Both the position numbers and the translations under genes were made by a program. DNA of 64,000 bases from Massilia terrae. GTDB taxonomy: Bacteria; Pseudomonadota; Gammaproteobacteria; Burkholderiales; Burkholderiaceae_D. Location of the stretch: contig NZ_JANUGU010000005.1 in NCBI RefSeq assembly GCF_024753145.1, forward strand, positions 248,001 through 312,000, written 5' to 3'. The notes under the pieces were generated by a model, which made no database searches, had not been told where the DNA came from, and was given only the letters and a program-made list of their open reading frames with translations. Positions 32,973 to 41,567 of the stretch are shown one piece after another; the stretch's first letter is position 1; each line of letters opens with the position of its first letter.

Positions 32973-33440
32973 TTACTTGGCCGGTGCGGCTTCCGTCTTG
33001 GCAGCTGCCTTCTTCTCGACCTTGGCTTCATGCTTGGTTTCTGCCTTGGCGGTCACGATGTCTTTCTTCGGTGCTTCGGCCTTGGCTTCCTTGGTGGTTT
33101 TGGCTTCGGTCTTCACCGCTTCCTTGGTGCTTTTGGTTTCGGTCTTGACGGCTTCCTTGGCGCCCTTGGCTTCGGCCTTCACCGCTTCCTTGGTTTCCTT
33201 GCCGGTGGTCTTCACGGCGGCTTTGGTTTCCTTGGCGTCGGTCTTGGCCACATCCTTCGCTTCCTTGGCGTCTGCCTTGGCGACGGCCGCCGTGTGCTTG
33301 GCTTCTGCCTTGGCGACGGCCTTGTCGTGCTGCACTTCAGCTTTCGGTGCGGCGGCGGGCGCGGTGGCCGGAGCCGGGCTTTGGGCAAATGCGGCACCTG
33401 CAAACAGACCGGCGATCAGGGTAGCGATAACTTTGTTCAT
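32973..33440 (-). CDS. Exported Ala/Lys-rich low-complexity protein
   Basis: A 155-residue protein with a signal peptide (MNKVIATLIAGLFAGAAFAQ) and a mature part made almost only of Ala, Lys, Glu, Thr, Val and Asp. Degenerate repeats of the type KEAVKTE, KDAKEAKD and TKEAVK run through it, likely one long helix or coiled region similar to histone H1-like and late-embryogenesis-type proteins. It should be periplasmic. AGGAG lies just before the ATG, and a good terminator follows, so it is expressed as a single gene. The function is not known; envelope protection is a guess. Confidence 0.72.
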   Translation of the reverse strand: MNKVIATLIAGLFAGAAFAQSPAPATAPAAAPKAEVQHDKAVAKAEAKHTAAVAKADAKEAKDVAKTDAKETKAAVKTTGKETKEAVKAEAKGAKEAVKTETKSTKEAVKTEAKTTKEAKAEAPKKDIVTAKAETKHEAKVEKKAAAKTEAAPAK

Positions 33441-33652
33441 AGTGGCTCCTAGGTTTGATTTTGGTTTCGTGCACATTTGCTGTGTCACTGAGCCGAAAAC
33501 GGGGCGCCACCCTCATCTGTTGACCGTCCTTACAAAGCGTTACAGCGCTCTCAAATACTTACAAACAACAAAATCCCGGCGCGGGCGGCCTTGTCACACG
33601 CATGTAATAGTGATGCCCGATCATCGCGGCAATGCAGCCACGGGAAACCGAC

Positions 33653-34339
33653 ATGTACGGACGCTACCGGCGCCTCCTTATCCTCGACGCGGACGGCACC
33701 ACCATCGACGCGTATTCGGCCATCGAAGCCGCCTTCTCGATGCACGGCCTGACGCTGGGCGACGAACCGCGGTTCCAGAAGCGCCACCACCTTTTCAAAT
33801 ACCTGGGCGGCCTGAAGGAGTTCCCTTCCATCCTCGGCAAGAACCTGCGCAAGAGCAGCCGTGCGAAGATCGTGCAGACGCTGACCGAGGTGTATCGCGC
33901 CGACGCCCGCCTGTACGACGGCGTCGCCGACCTGATCAAGTCGCTGGTGGCCGCGCCCGACGTGGCGGTCGGCCTGGTCACGCGCAACATCACCAATGAG
34001 CCGATCGAGACGCTGGGCAAGCTGTTCCAGCGCCACGACATCGACATCAAGGAACTCGATTTCGTCGCCCACATCCCGCTGAGCGAAACGAAGACCGAGC
34101 AGTTCCGGCAGATCCGCGTCCGCTTCGGCATCAATCCCGCGCTGTCGTACGTGTGCGGCGACGAGCACAAGGATTATCTGGCGGCGGTCAACACCGGCAT
34201 GCATCCGTTCATGGTGTCGTACGGCTTCGAGGACCATGACCGCCTGGCCGGAAAATTCGAGATCCCGACGGAGATCATTTCGCGCTCGCCGCGTGAACTA
34301 TGCGGACGCGTGCGCCACGCGCTGATGCTCGATACCTAG
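33653..34339 (+). CDS. HAD family hydrolase
   Basis: A 228-residue phosphatase-like protein of the haloacid dehalogenase superfamily. Motif I is LLILDADGTTIDAY, with the nucleophile Asp and second Asp of the family. Motif II is at GLVTRN and the acidic motif IV is YVCGDEHKDYLAAV. An alpha cap (IEAAFSMHGLTLGDEPRFQKRHHLFKYLGG) follows motif I. The substrate is unknown. I chose ATG at 33653; an ATG at 33632 is possible but has no ribosome binding site. Its TAG stop shares the CTAG tetramer with the TAG of the convergent membrane-protein gene. Confidence 0.82.
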   Translation: MYGRYRRLLILDADGTTIDAYSAIEAAFSMHGLTLGDEPRFQKRHHLFKYLGGLKEFPSILGKNLRKSSRAKIVQTLTEVYRADARLYDGVADLIKSLVAAPDVAVGLVTRNITNEPIETLGKLFQRHDIDIKELDFVAHIPLSETKTEQFRQIRVRFGINPALSYVCGDEHKDYLAAVNTGMHPFMVSYGFEDHDRLAGKFEIPTEIISRSPRELCGRVRHALMLDT

Positions 34340-34803
34340 ACCCGGAACGAGTACACGTACAGCGCGGCGCCGACCAGGCCGAACATCCAGTAGTCGACCG
34401 GCGCGCCGAGCACCCAGCGCTTGTGCCAGTGGATGTGCTCCTGCCTGAAGCGCTTCACGCCGAAGGCCGGGTTGATGACGAACCACAGGAAGTCCTCGAG
34501 GATCCAGAAAAACATCACGCAGGCTGCGACACGCGCTTCGAGGTGGAACGACCACTGCGCCATCACGAACAGCGGGAAGTGGAAGACCAGTCCGATGAAG
34601 GAAAAGATCCACGCGTGGTAGCCGGTCATGGGACGGCCGCCCCAGAAGACATCGAGCAGCCAGTGGTTTTCGATGCGCCAGGTGGGCAGGTTCGCAGCCC
34701 AGCCGGCATCGCCTTCGATGTGGACCTCCGCATTGGCGAACAGCCAGGCCAGCAGGAACACGCCAACGATGGGCATCACGAACGGCAGCGCGAAATCAGG
34801 CAT
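34336..34803 (-). CDS. Hypothetical membrane protein linked to the glycosyltransferase
   Basis: A 155-residue protein with about four hydrophobic segments (FVMPIVGVFLLAWLFA, WIFSFIGLVFHFPLFVMAQW, VAACVMFFWILEDFLWFVI and the C-terminal VDYWMFGLVGAALYVYSF). A histidine cluster, FRQEHIHWHKRW, sits before the last helix. I recognise no family. Its start overlaps the end of the glycosyltransferase gene by eight bases, which implies a joint role, possibly at the membrane where the glycolipid is made. It is convergent with the HAD gene. Confidence 0.65.
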   Translation of the reverse strand: MPDFALPFVMPIVGVFLLAWLFANAEVHIEGDAGWAANLPTWRIENHWLLDVFWGGRPMTGYHAWIFSFIGLVFHFPLFVMAQWSFHLEARVAACVMFFWILEDFLWFVINPAFGVKRFRQEHIHWHKRWVLGAPVDYWMFGLVGAALYVYSFRV

Positions 34804-35944
34804 GGATCTCCACTTTCTTCAAGACGGTCTTGATGACGCGCCCGGCCGCATCGACGCGGCCGAGCATCTGTGCGCGGCTGCGCATCGCATCCAGTTTCCC
34901 AGGATGCGCCATCAGGTAGCGCAGGCGGTATTCGAGCGATGGCAGGTCGAAGGCGCGCAAGGCCGCGCCGTGTTCGAGCACGTAGTTGGCGTTGCGGTCT
35001 TCCTGGCCGGGAATCGGCGACATCACGATCATCGGCAGGCCCATCGCGAGGCATTCGGCGGTGGTGACGCCGCCGGGCTTGGTGATCACGAGATCGGCGC
35101 AGGCCATCAGGCGTTCGACCTTGTTGGTGTAGCCTTGCGGCGCGAGCTTGCCGGGATGCGCGGCCGCCAGCGCCTGCAGCTTCGCCAGCTCTGCCTCGTT
35201 CTTGCCGGCCAGTGCGATCAGCTGGAATTTTCCAGGCAGGTCCAGCACCCGCCGCGCGGTCGCGCTCAGGCCGCCGATGCCGGCGCCGCCGCCCATCAGC
35301 AGGAAGGTCGTCACGCCCGGATCGAGGCCGAGCTCGCGGGCGCATCCGGCGCGTTCGGGCTTGCGCGAGAAAGCCGGCATGATCGGCATGCCGGTCACGT
35401 GGATGGTCCCTGGTGCGATGCCCTGCTCGCGCATCCGGAACGCGACCTCGCTATTGGTGGCGAAGTAGCCATCGATATGCGGGTGCACCCACATGCGGTG
35501 CAGGTCGTAGTCGGTCACCTGCACCCACACCGGGCAGCTCAGCTCTCCGGCGCCGATCTGCTGCGACAGGATCTCGGCCGGCAGGAAGTGTGTGCAGATG
35601 ATCAGTTCCGGTTCGATGCGGGCGATCTCGTCGACCAGCTTCTGGCAATCGCGGCGCTCGACGCGGCGGCGGATCCGGTTGGTCCATCCGCCGGGCCGCG
35701 CTTCGTTGGTCATGCGGTAGACGTGGCTCCACAGCGAGGGGGCGCGCTGCACCAGCGACAGGTAGAACTGCGAGTAGATGCGGCGCAGGCGCGGGGTGAC
35801 GAATTCGAGGGCGTCCAGGTGGATCGCTTCGGCGTCGGGCAGCGCCTGCGCCGCCTCCACCCGCAAGGCCTCCGCTACCCGCATGTGGCCTGCGCCGGCG
35901 GAGACACTCAATAACAGGATTTTTCGGCGGCCAGTGGTCGACAT
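34796..35944 (-). CDS. Monogalactosyldiacylglycerol-synthase-like glycosyltransferase (GT28)
   Basis: A 382-residue glycosyltransferase of the MGDG synthase/UgtP type. The N-terminal domain has ILLLSVSAGAGHMRVAEALR, the membrane-lipid acceptor domain signature, and the middle shows VWVQVTDYDLHRMWVHPHIDGYFA. The C-terminal GT28 donor site is visible as LLMGGGAGIGGLSATA and DLVITKPGGVTTAECLAMGLPMIV. It probably transfers a sugar from a nucleotide donor to diacylglycerol at the inner membrane. The donor and product are not known. It overlaps a small membrane protein gene. Confidence 0.85.
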   Translation of the reverse strand: MSTTGRRKILLLSVSAGAGHMRVAEALRVEAAQALPDAEAIHLDALEFVTPRLRRIYSQFYLSLVQRAPSLWSHVYRMTNEARPGGWTNRIRRRVERRDCQKLVDEIARIEPELIICTHFLPAEILSQQIGAGELSCPVWVQVTDYDLHRMWVHPHIDGYFATNSEVAFRMREQGIAPGTIHVTGMPIMPAFSRKPERAGCARELGLDPGVTTFLLMGGGAGIGGLSATARRVLDLPGKFQLIALAGKNEAELAKLQALAAAHPGKLAPQGYTNKVERLMACADLVITKPGGVTTAECLAMGLPMIVMSPIPGQEDRNANYVLEHGAALRAFDLPSLEYRLRYLMAHPGKLDAMRSRAQMLGRVDAAGRVIKTVLKKVEIHA

Positions 35945-36058
35945 ATCAGCCGAAGTCTATCGGCCGATTGTGTCAGCAAGGTGACCGATCCTAGCCCTCG
36001 CAAAAAAGAGATCGCCGTTCCCGCCTTCGCGACGTTCTCTCCTATTATTCGGTCCAGC

Positions 36059-37276
36059 TCAAAGCGCCCGGTCGATCAGCTCGATCCAGTGCGCCACTGG
36101 AATATCCGTCCCCGACTGCAGGTGCGTGAGGCAGCCGATGTTGGCCGATACGATTTCGTCCGCGCCGGTCGCTTCGAGGTGGGTCAGCTTGCGATCGCGC
36201 AGCGCCATTGAGATTTCCGGCTGCAGCACCGAATACGTCCCCGCCGACCCGCAGCACAGATGGCTCTCCGCACACAGCGTCACATCCACGCCCACCGCAC
36301 GCAGCACGCCTTCGACCTTGCCGCGGATCTGCTGGCCGTGCTGCAGCGTGCACGGCGGATGGTAGGCGACGCGCTTGCCCACCCTGCCCTTCATGCGCTC
36401 GGCCAGCTGCGCCTCGAACTGCGGCATGATTTCCGACAGGTCGCGCGTCATCTCCGAAATGCGCTTGGCCTTGGCGGCGTAGGCGCCGTCGTGTTGAAGC
36501 AGGTGCCCGTACTCCTTGACCGTGACGCCGCAACCGGACGCCGTCATCACGATCGCCTCGACCTGATCGACGTAAGGCCACCATGCATCGATATTGCGGC
36601 GCATGTCGGCAAGGCCGCCGTCCTGGTCGTTCATGTGGTAGCGCAGCGCGCCACAGCAGCCGGCCTTGGGCGCGATCACCAGCTGCACGCCCAGCGCATC
36701 GAGCACGCGCGCGGTGGCGGCGTTGATGTTGGGCGCCATGGCGGGCTGCACGCAGCCGTCGAGCACCAGCATCTTGCGTGCATGCTGGGTGGTCGGCCAC
36801 TGTCCCGCCGGGCGCGGCGGCTGCAGCTTGTCCTGCAGTTTGGCCGACAACAGCGGACGCGCCATCAGGCCGGCCTTGAACCCGGCCTTGAACAGGCCCG
36901 CCCGCGGCAGCGCTTCCTTCAGCGTGGTGCGCTTGATGCGCTCGCCCAGCGGACGCGCCACGCGCTGCTCCACTACCTTGCGGCCGATGTCGACCAGGCG
37001 GCCATACTTCACGCCCGAAGGACAGGTCGATTCGCAATTGCGGCAGGTAAGGCAGCGGTCCAGGTGCAGCTGGGTCTTGTGGGTCGGCTCGGCGCCTTCC
37101 AGCACCTGCTTGATCAGGTAGATGCGGCCGCGCGGGCCATCCAGTTCGTCGCCGAGCAGCTGGTAGGTCGGGCAGGTCGCGGTGCAGAAGCCGCAGTGCA
37201 CGCAGGCGCGCAGGATCGCTTCCGCTTCCGCGCCTTCGGGCGTGCCTTTGATGAAATCGGCCAGGTTGGTTTGCAT
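36059..37276 (-). CDS. glcF: Glycolate oxidase iron-sulfur subunit
   Basis: A 405-residue iron-sulfur protein that passes electrons from the flavin subunits. Two 4Fe-4S ferredoxin-type motifs are visible, ACVHCGFCTATCPTY and CLTCRNCESTCPSGV. Two CCG-type cysteine-rich domains follow (for example APKAGCCGALRYHM and AESHLCCGSAGTYSVLQ). Last of the glcD-glcE-glcF operon, starting three bases after the glcE stop. It is probably peripheral at the inner membrane, feeding the quinone pool. Confidence 0.96.
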   Translation of the reverse strand: MQTNLADFIKGTPEGAEAEAILRACVHCGFCTATCPTYQLLGDELDGPRGRIYLIKQVLEGAEPTHKTQLHLDRCLTCRNCESTCPSGVKYGRLVDIGRKVVEQRVARPLGERIKRTTLKEALPRAGLFKAGFKAGLMARPLLSAKLQDKLQPPRPAGQWPTTQHARKMLVLDGCVQPAMAPNINAATARVLDALGVQLVIAPKAGCCGALRYHMNDQDGGLADMRRNIDAWWPYVDQVEAIVMTASGCGVTVKEYGHLLQHDGAYAAKAKRISEMTRDLSEIMPQFEAQLAERMKGRVGKRVAYHPPCTLQHGQQIRGKVEGVLRAVGVDVTLCAESHLCCGSAGTYSVLQPEISMALRDRKLTHLEATGADEIVSANIGCLTHLQSGTDIPVAHWIELIDRAL

Positions 37277-37279
37277 GGT

Positions 37280-38329
37280 TCAGTACATCCGTCCGGGATT
37301 GAATACGTTCGACGGATCGAATGCCGCCTTCATGCGCTCGTGGATGCGCGCGACCGCCGGCGCCAGCGGCTGGAACACGCCGACGCGCTTGTCGCCGCCG
37401 CGGAACAGGGTCGCGTGGCCGCCAGCCGCCGCGACGGTGGCGCGGATGCTCTCGGCGGCATCCGACGGCGCACGCAGCCAGCGCTGGGCGCCGCCCCACT
37501 CGATCAGCTGCGCGCCCTTGAGCACCAGCGCGCTGGTGGTCGACGGCACCGACAGGCGCCACAGCGCTTCGTCGCCATCGAAGAAGGGATGCTGCTGTTC
37601 GCGCAGCGCGAGCCAGAACTGGTCGGCGTTTTCGACGATGTCGCCGCCCAGCGACTTGACCGCCGCATCCACCGCGGCCTGCGCACCGGACAGGCGCAGC
37701 GCCAGCACGCCGTTGTGCCAGCAGCTCGCCGACACCGGCAGCGGCTGGCCGCCCCACTCGTTCAGCCTGCGGAGCGCGGCGATCTCGTCGATGTCGAAGC
37801 GCAGCGTGGTTTCGCGCACCGCGCACGGCAGCACCTTGACCGACACCTCCAGCAGCAGGCCCAGGGTGCCGAGCGAGCCGGCCATCAGGCGCGAGACATC
37901 GTAGCCGGCCACGTTCTTCATTACCTGGCCGCCGAAGGATAGAACCTCGCCCTTGCCGTCCATGACCTTGGCGCCGAGGACGAAATCGCGCACCGCGCCG
38001 CAGTTGGCGCGGCGCGGGCCGGACAGACCGGCCGCGATGGCGCCGCCGAAGCTTGCGTTCGGCCCGAAGTGCGGCGGCTCGAAGGCCAGCATCTGGTTGC
38101 GTTCGGCCAGCGCCGATTCGATCTCGGCCAACGGCGTGCCGCAGCGCGCCGTGATCACCAGCTCGGTCGGCTCGTAGTCGACGATGCCGCGGTAGCCGCG
38201 CGTTTCGAGGATGTCGCCGTCGAAGTGCTGGCCGTACCAGTCCTTGGTGCCGCCGCCGCGGATGCGCAGCGCGCCCTTGCGCGCAGCCGCCGCGAGTACC
38301 CGCTCACGAAAGTATTCAATATCTTGCAT
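37280..38329 (-). CDS. glcE: Glycolate oxidase FAD-binding subunit GlcE
   Basis: A 349-residue FAD-binding subunit. The flavin-binding PCMH fold is shown by LRIRGGGTKDWYG near the start, the PTELVITARCGTPLAEIE segment and ASFGGAIAAGLSGPRRANCGAVRDFVLG. The protein ends with the short VAO-type FDPSNVFNPGRMY tail. It lies three bases after glcD and three before glcF. With them it oxidises glycolate to glyoxylate. Confidence 0.95.
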   Translation of the reverse strand: MQDIEYFRERVLAAAARKGALRIRGGGTKDWYGQHFDGDILETRGYRGIVDYEPTELVITARCGTPLAEIESALAERNQMLAFEPPHFGPNASFGGAIAAGLSGPRRANCGAVRDFVLGAKVMDGKGEVLSFGGQVMKNVAGYDVSRLMAGSLGTLGLLLEVSVKVLPCAVRETTLRFDIDEIAALRRLNEWGGQPLPVSASCWHNGVLALRLSGAQAAVDAAVKSLGGDIVENADQFWLALREQQHPFFDGDEALWRLSVPSTTSALVLKGAQLIEWGGAQRWLRAPSDAAESIRATVAAAGGHATLFRGGDKRVGVFQPLAPAVARIHERMKAAFDPSNVFNPGRMY

Positions 38330-38332
38330 ATT

Positions 38333-39814
38333 CTAGAAGCGCTCCAGGTGCGGGAACGGCAGCGCGCCGCCCGAGACATGCATCCTGCCGAATTCGGCGC
38401 AGCGGTGCGGCGTCGGGATGGCCTTGTCGGGATTGAGCAGCATCGGCACATCGAAGGCGCGCTTCACCGCGAAGAAGGCGTCCAGCTCCTCGCGGCGGAA
38501 CTGCACGCACATCGAATTGATCTTCTCGATGCCCACGCCGTGTTCGCCGGTGATGGTGCCGCCGACTTCCACGCACAGCGCGAGGATCGCGGCGCCGAAG
38601 GCTTCCGCGCGTTCGAATTCGCCAGGCTGGTTGGCGTCGAACAGGATCAGCGGATGCAGGTTGCCGTCGCCGGCGTGGAACACGTTGGCGCAGCGCAGGC
38701 CGAAGGTGGTCTCCATCTGCTCGATGCCGGTCAGGACTTCGGCCAGCCGCTTGCGCGGGATGGTGCCGTCCATGCAGTAGTAATCCGGCGAGATGCGGCC
38801 CGCCGCCGGGAAGGCGTTCTTGCGGCCGGACCAGAAGCGCATGCGCTCCGCCTCGTCGCAAGACACGGCGATCGCGGTCGCGCCGGCGCCATCCAGCACC
38901 GCTGCCATGCGCTCGATTTCCTCGGCCACTTCGAGTTCGGTGCCGTCGGCCTCGCACAGCAGGATGGCGGCAGCCTCGGTGTCGTAGCCGGCCTTCACGA
39001 ACGGTTCGACCATGCGCGCCGAGGTGCGGTCCATCATTTCGAGACCGGCGGGGATAATGCCGGCCGCGATCACGCTGGCGACCGCATTGCCGCCGGTGAC
39101 CACGTCGTCGAAGGACGCCATGATCACGCGCGCCTGCACCGGCTTGGGCACCAGCTTGACCGTCACTTCGGTGACGATGCCCAGCATGCCCTCGGAGCCG
39201 ATGAACACGGCCAGCAGGTCCAGGCCCGGCGCGTCGAGCGCCTCGCTGCCAAGCTCGATGATCTCGCCGTCGATGGTGGCGACCCGCACGCGCAGCACGT
39301 TGTGCACGGTCAGGCCGTATTTGAGGCAGTGCACACCGCCCGAGTTTTCGGCCACGTTGCCGCCGATGGTGCAGGCGATTTGCGAGGACGGGTCCGGCGC
39401 GTAGTACAGGCCGTGCGGCGCGGCCGCCTCCGAGATGGCGAGGTTGCGCACGCCCGGCTGGACCACGGCGGTGCGCGCGTAGGGGGCGACGCGGACGATG
39501 CGGTTCAGGCGCGCGGTCGAGATCACAACGCCTTCCGCGATCGGCAGCGCGCCGCCGGACAGGCCGGTGCCTGCGCCGCGCGGGACGATGGGTACCTGCA
39601 GCTCCCGGCACACATTGAGGATTTCCAGCACCTCGGCCTCACTGGTGGGCAGCGTGACGATCATCGGCAGCTGGCGGTAAGCCGCCAGGCCATCGCATTC
39701 GTAAGGACGGGTATCTTCGGGGTCGGACAGGACGCAGTGCGCGGGCAGCCGCGTGCGCAGTGCGTCCGATACCTGCCGGCGGCGTTCGGGATTGGTGGAA
39801 GCGGGCGCGTTCAT
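38333..39814 (-). CDS. glcD: Glycolate oxidase catalytic flavoprotein subunit GlcD
   Basis: A 493-residue FAD-linked 2-hydroxyacid oxidase subunit. The FAD-binding domain has VPIVPRGAGTGLSGGALP and IACTIGGNVAENSGGVHCLKYG; the C-terminal catalytic domain has VFHAGDGNLHPLILFD and TITGEHGVGIEK with the conserved histidines. First gene of glcDEF; ATG at 39814 has GGGAG upstream. No glcC regulator or glcG gene is adjacent. The operon lets the cell use glycolate or clear it after photorespiratory or DNA-repair salvage. D-lactate as substrate cannot be excluded. Confidence 0.95.
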   Translation of the reverse strand: MNAPASTNPERRRQVSDALRTRLPAHCVLSDPEDTRPYECDGLAAYRQLPMIVTLPTSEAEVLEILNVCRELQVPIVPRGAGTGLSGGALPIAEGVVISTARLNRIVRVAPYARTAVVQPGVRNLAISEAAAPHGLYYAPDPSSQIACTIGGNVAENSGGVHCLKYGLTVHNVLRVRVATIDGEIIELGSEALDAPGLDLLAVFIGSEGMLGIVTEVTVKLVPKPVQARVIMASFDDVVTGGNAVASVIAAGIIPAGLEMMDRTSARMVEPFVKAGYDTEAAAILLCEADGTELEVAEEIERMAAVLDGAGATAIAVSCDEAERMRFWSGRKNAFPAAGRISPDYYCMDGTIPRKRLAEVLTGIEQMETTFGLRCANVFHAGDGNLHPLILFDANQPGEFERAEAFGAAILALCVEVGGTITGEHGVGIEKINSMCVQFRREELDAFFAVKRAFDVPMLLNPDKAIPTPHRCAEFGRMHVSGGALPFPHLERF

Positions 39815-39888
39815 AGGGAGATTGTAGGCACAATAAGCGTGTTTTGTCGTATCCTCCAGCTATCTTTTTTTGCACGTTAGGCATAAAC

Positions 39889-40461
39889 ATGGGCAATCGA
39901 CTTTCAAAAATCGCCACGCGAACCGGCGATGACGGCAGCACCGGACTGGGCGACGGCAGCCGCACCGGTAAAGACAGCGCGCGCATCGCGGCGCTCGGCG
40001 AAGTCGACGAACTGAACTCCTTCGTCGGCCTGCTCCTGTGCGAGGACATGCCGGCGGCGCTGCGCGACGAGCTGGTCACGGTGCAGCACGACCTGTTCGA
40101 CCTCGGCGGCGAACTGTGCATCCCGGGCTACCAGCTGATCACCGACGACCACGTCGCGCGGCTCGACGGCCTGCTCGAGAAGTACAACGCTGACCTGCCG
40201 CGCCTGAAGGAGTTCATCCTGCCGGCCGGCTCGCGCGCGGCCTCGCTGGCGCACGTGTGCCGTACCGTGTGCCGCCGCGCCGAGCGCAGCATCGTCGCGC
40301 TGTCGAAGGACGAGGACATCAACGCGCAGCCGCGCCAGTACGTGAACCGCCTGTCGGACCTGATGTTCGTGCTGGCGCGCGTGCTCAACCGCTACGCCGG
40401 CGGCAGCGACGTGCTGTGGCAGCACGACCGCAAGCCCCGTCCCAAAGACGCGCAGGAATGA
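39889..40461 (+). CDS. Cob(I)yrinic acid a,c-diamide adenosyltransferase, PduO type
   Basis: A 190-residue ATP:cobalamin adenosyltransferase of the PduO family, which makes adenosylcobalamin from cob(I)alamin. The ATP-binding N-terminus IATRTGDDGSTGLGDGSRTGKDSARI and the trimer signature AHVCRTVCRRAERSIVALS, then YVNRLSDLMFVLARVLN, are all visible. ATG at 39889 precedes the motif properly. Divergent from glcD by 74 bases. Its stop overlaps the ATG of the rhomboid gene by four bases. Confidence 0.94.
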   Translation: MGNRLSKIATRTGDDGSTGLGDGSRTGKDSARIAALGEVDELNSFVGLLLCEDMPAALRDELVTVQHDLFDLGGELCIPGYQLITDDHVARLDGLLEKYNADLPRLKEFILPAGSRAASLAHVCRTVCRRAERSIVALSKDEDINAQPRQYVNRLSDLMFVLARVLNRYAGGSDVLWQHDRKPRPKDAQE

Positions 40462-41438
40462 CGGCAGGCCCGCGCTTCGAGGTCCGATTCCGTGCCGGCG
40501 GCAGGCGCCGCGCGGGGAATCCGTTCAACTTCAACGGCATGGGCTCGATCAGCTTCGAGCCGGACTTCGTGGTCCTGCGCGGGAGCCGCTACCGCACCCT
40601 GCGCGCGTCCGCCCCCGAGGAGCAGCGCGTGCGCGTGGTCGATATCGTCAACGCCTGCACCGATGGCAAGCAGGTCGAGTTCGAGATCGTCGGCGTGAAG
40701 AAGGACGAGAAGGTCGGCTTCGACGTGCCCAATCCGGTCGACATCGAGGACATCCTCAGGCTGCTGCCGGCGCGGCAGACACCGGAATTCGCGACCGAGA
40801 TGGCGGAGAGCGCCGTGTTCCATGACCGGATCGACCACTGGACGCCGCGCACGCCGATGATCTTCGCGCTGCTGGCGATGAATATCGCCGTGTACGTGCT
40901 GATGATGTTCGATCCTTCGGGTGGTTCGCCGGCGGCGGATTCGGCGAAGCTGGTGCGCTGGGGCTCGAACGCGGGACCGTTGACGCTGCACGGGCAGTGG
41001 TGGAGGCTGGTGACCTCGATGTTCATCCATGGCGGTCTGCTGCACATCAGCTTCAATATGTACGCGCTGTGGCAGGCGGGGCGGCTGGTCGAGCGCATGT
41101 TCGGCAGCGCGCGCTTCATTGCGCTCTACATGATCGCGGGGGTGTGCGGCAGCATCGCCAGCGTGGCGTGGAATACGCAGGTGAACAGCGTGGGGGCGTC
41201 GGGGGCGATCTTCGGGATTATCGGGGGGCTGCTGGCGTTTATCCGCAGGCCGGATAGCGGGGTGCCGCCGACGATCGTAAAGGATCTGCGCGGGTCGCTG
41301 GGGGGATTCCTGCTATTTAATATCGCCGCTGGCCTGGTGTATCCACACACGGATAACGCGGCGCATATTGGGGGGCTGGTGGGTGGCTACATCGCCGGTC
41401 ACCTGCTGGCGCGCTCGCTCTACGTCCCGCACCACTAA
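40458..41438 (+). CDS. Rhomboid family intramembrane serine protease
   Basis: A 326-residue protein with an N-terminal soluble domain of about 125 residues and a six-helix rhomboid core. Catalytic Ser249 lies in SVGASGAIFG, catalytic His303 in NAAHIGGLVGG, and the oxyanion residues His196 and Asn200 in HISFNMYAL. The WWRLVTSMFIHGGLLH stretch is the usual loop-1 to helix-2 region. The N-terminal domain (FNFNGMGSISFEPDFVVLRG) is not one I recognise. The gene overlaps the adenosyltransferase stop by four bases. The substrate is not known. Confidence 0.9.
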   Translation: MTAGPRFEVRFRAGGRRRAGNPFNFNGMGSISFEPDFVVLRGSRYRTLRASAPEEQRVRVVDIVNACTDGKQVEFEIVGVKKDEKVGFDVPNPVDIEDILRLLPARQTPEFATEMAESAVFHDRIDHWTPRTPMIFALLAMNIAVYVLMMFDPSGGSPAADSAKLVRWGSNAGPLTLHGQWWRLVTSMFIHGGLLHISFNMYALWQAGRLVERMFGSARFIALYMIAGVCGSIASVAWNTQVNSVGASGAIFGIIGGLLAFIRRPDSGVPPTIVKDLRGSLGGFLLFNIAAGLVYPHTDNAAHIGGLVGGYIAGHLLARSLYVPHH

Positions 41439-41441
41439 ACT

Positions 41442-41546
41442 CCGTCGTCCCGGCGGAGGCCGGGACCCATGCTGAGCGAACCGGCTCGCGGCAATCGCTC
41501 CACTATTCAAGCGTTCAATGGGTCCCGGCCTTCGCCGGGACGACGG
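41442..41546. repeat. Palindromic intergenic repeat, copy 5 (two hairpins)
   Basis: Left arm CCGTCGTCCCGGC ... GGGACCCATG and right arm ATGGGTCCCGGC ... GGGACGACGG, with about 45 bases between. It lies between the convergent rhomboid and dxs genes. Same family as copies 1, 4, 7 and 8. Confidence 0.85.
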
Positions 41547-41567
41547 TCTTTAAGCTAACGAATTACA

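Noticed and set aside
32498-33452. Plus-strand frames rich in Gly, Phe and Leu opposite the Ala/Lys-rich gene
   Set aside because: They result from reading the AAG/GCC repeats in reverse; the minus gene has a signal peptide, ribosome site and terminator.
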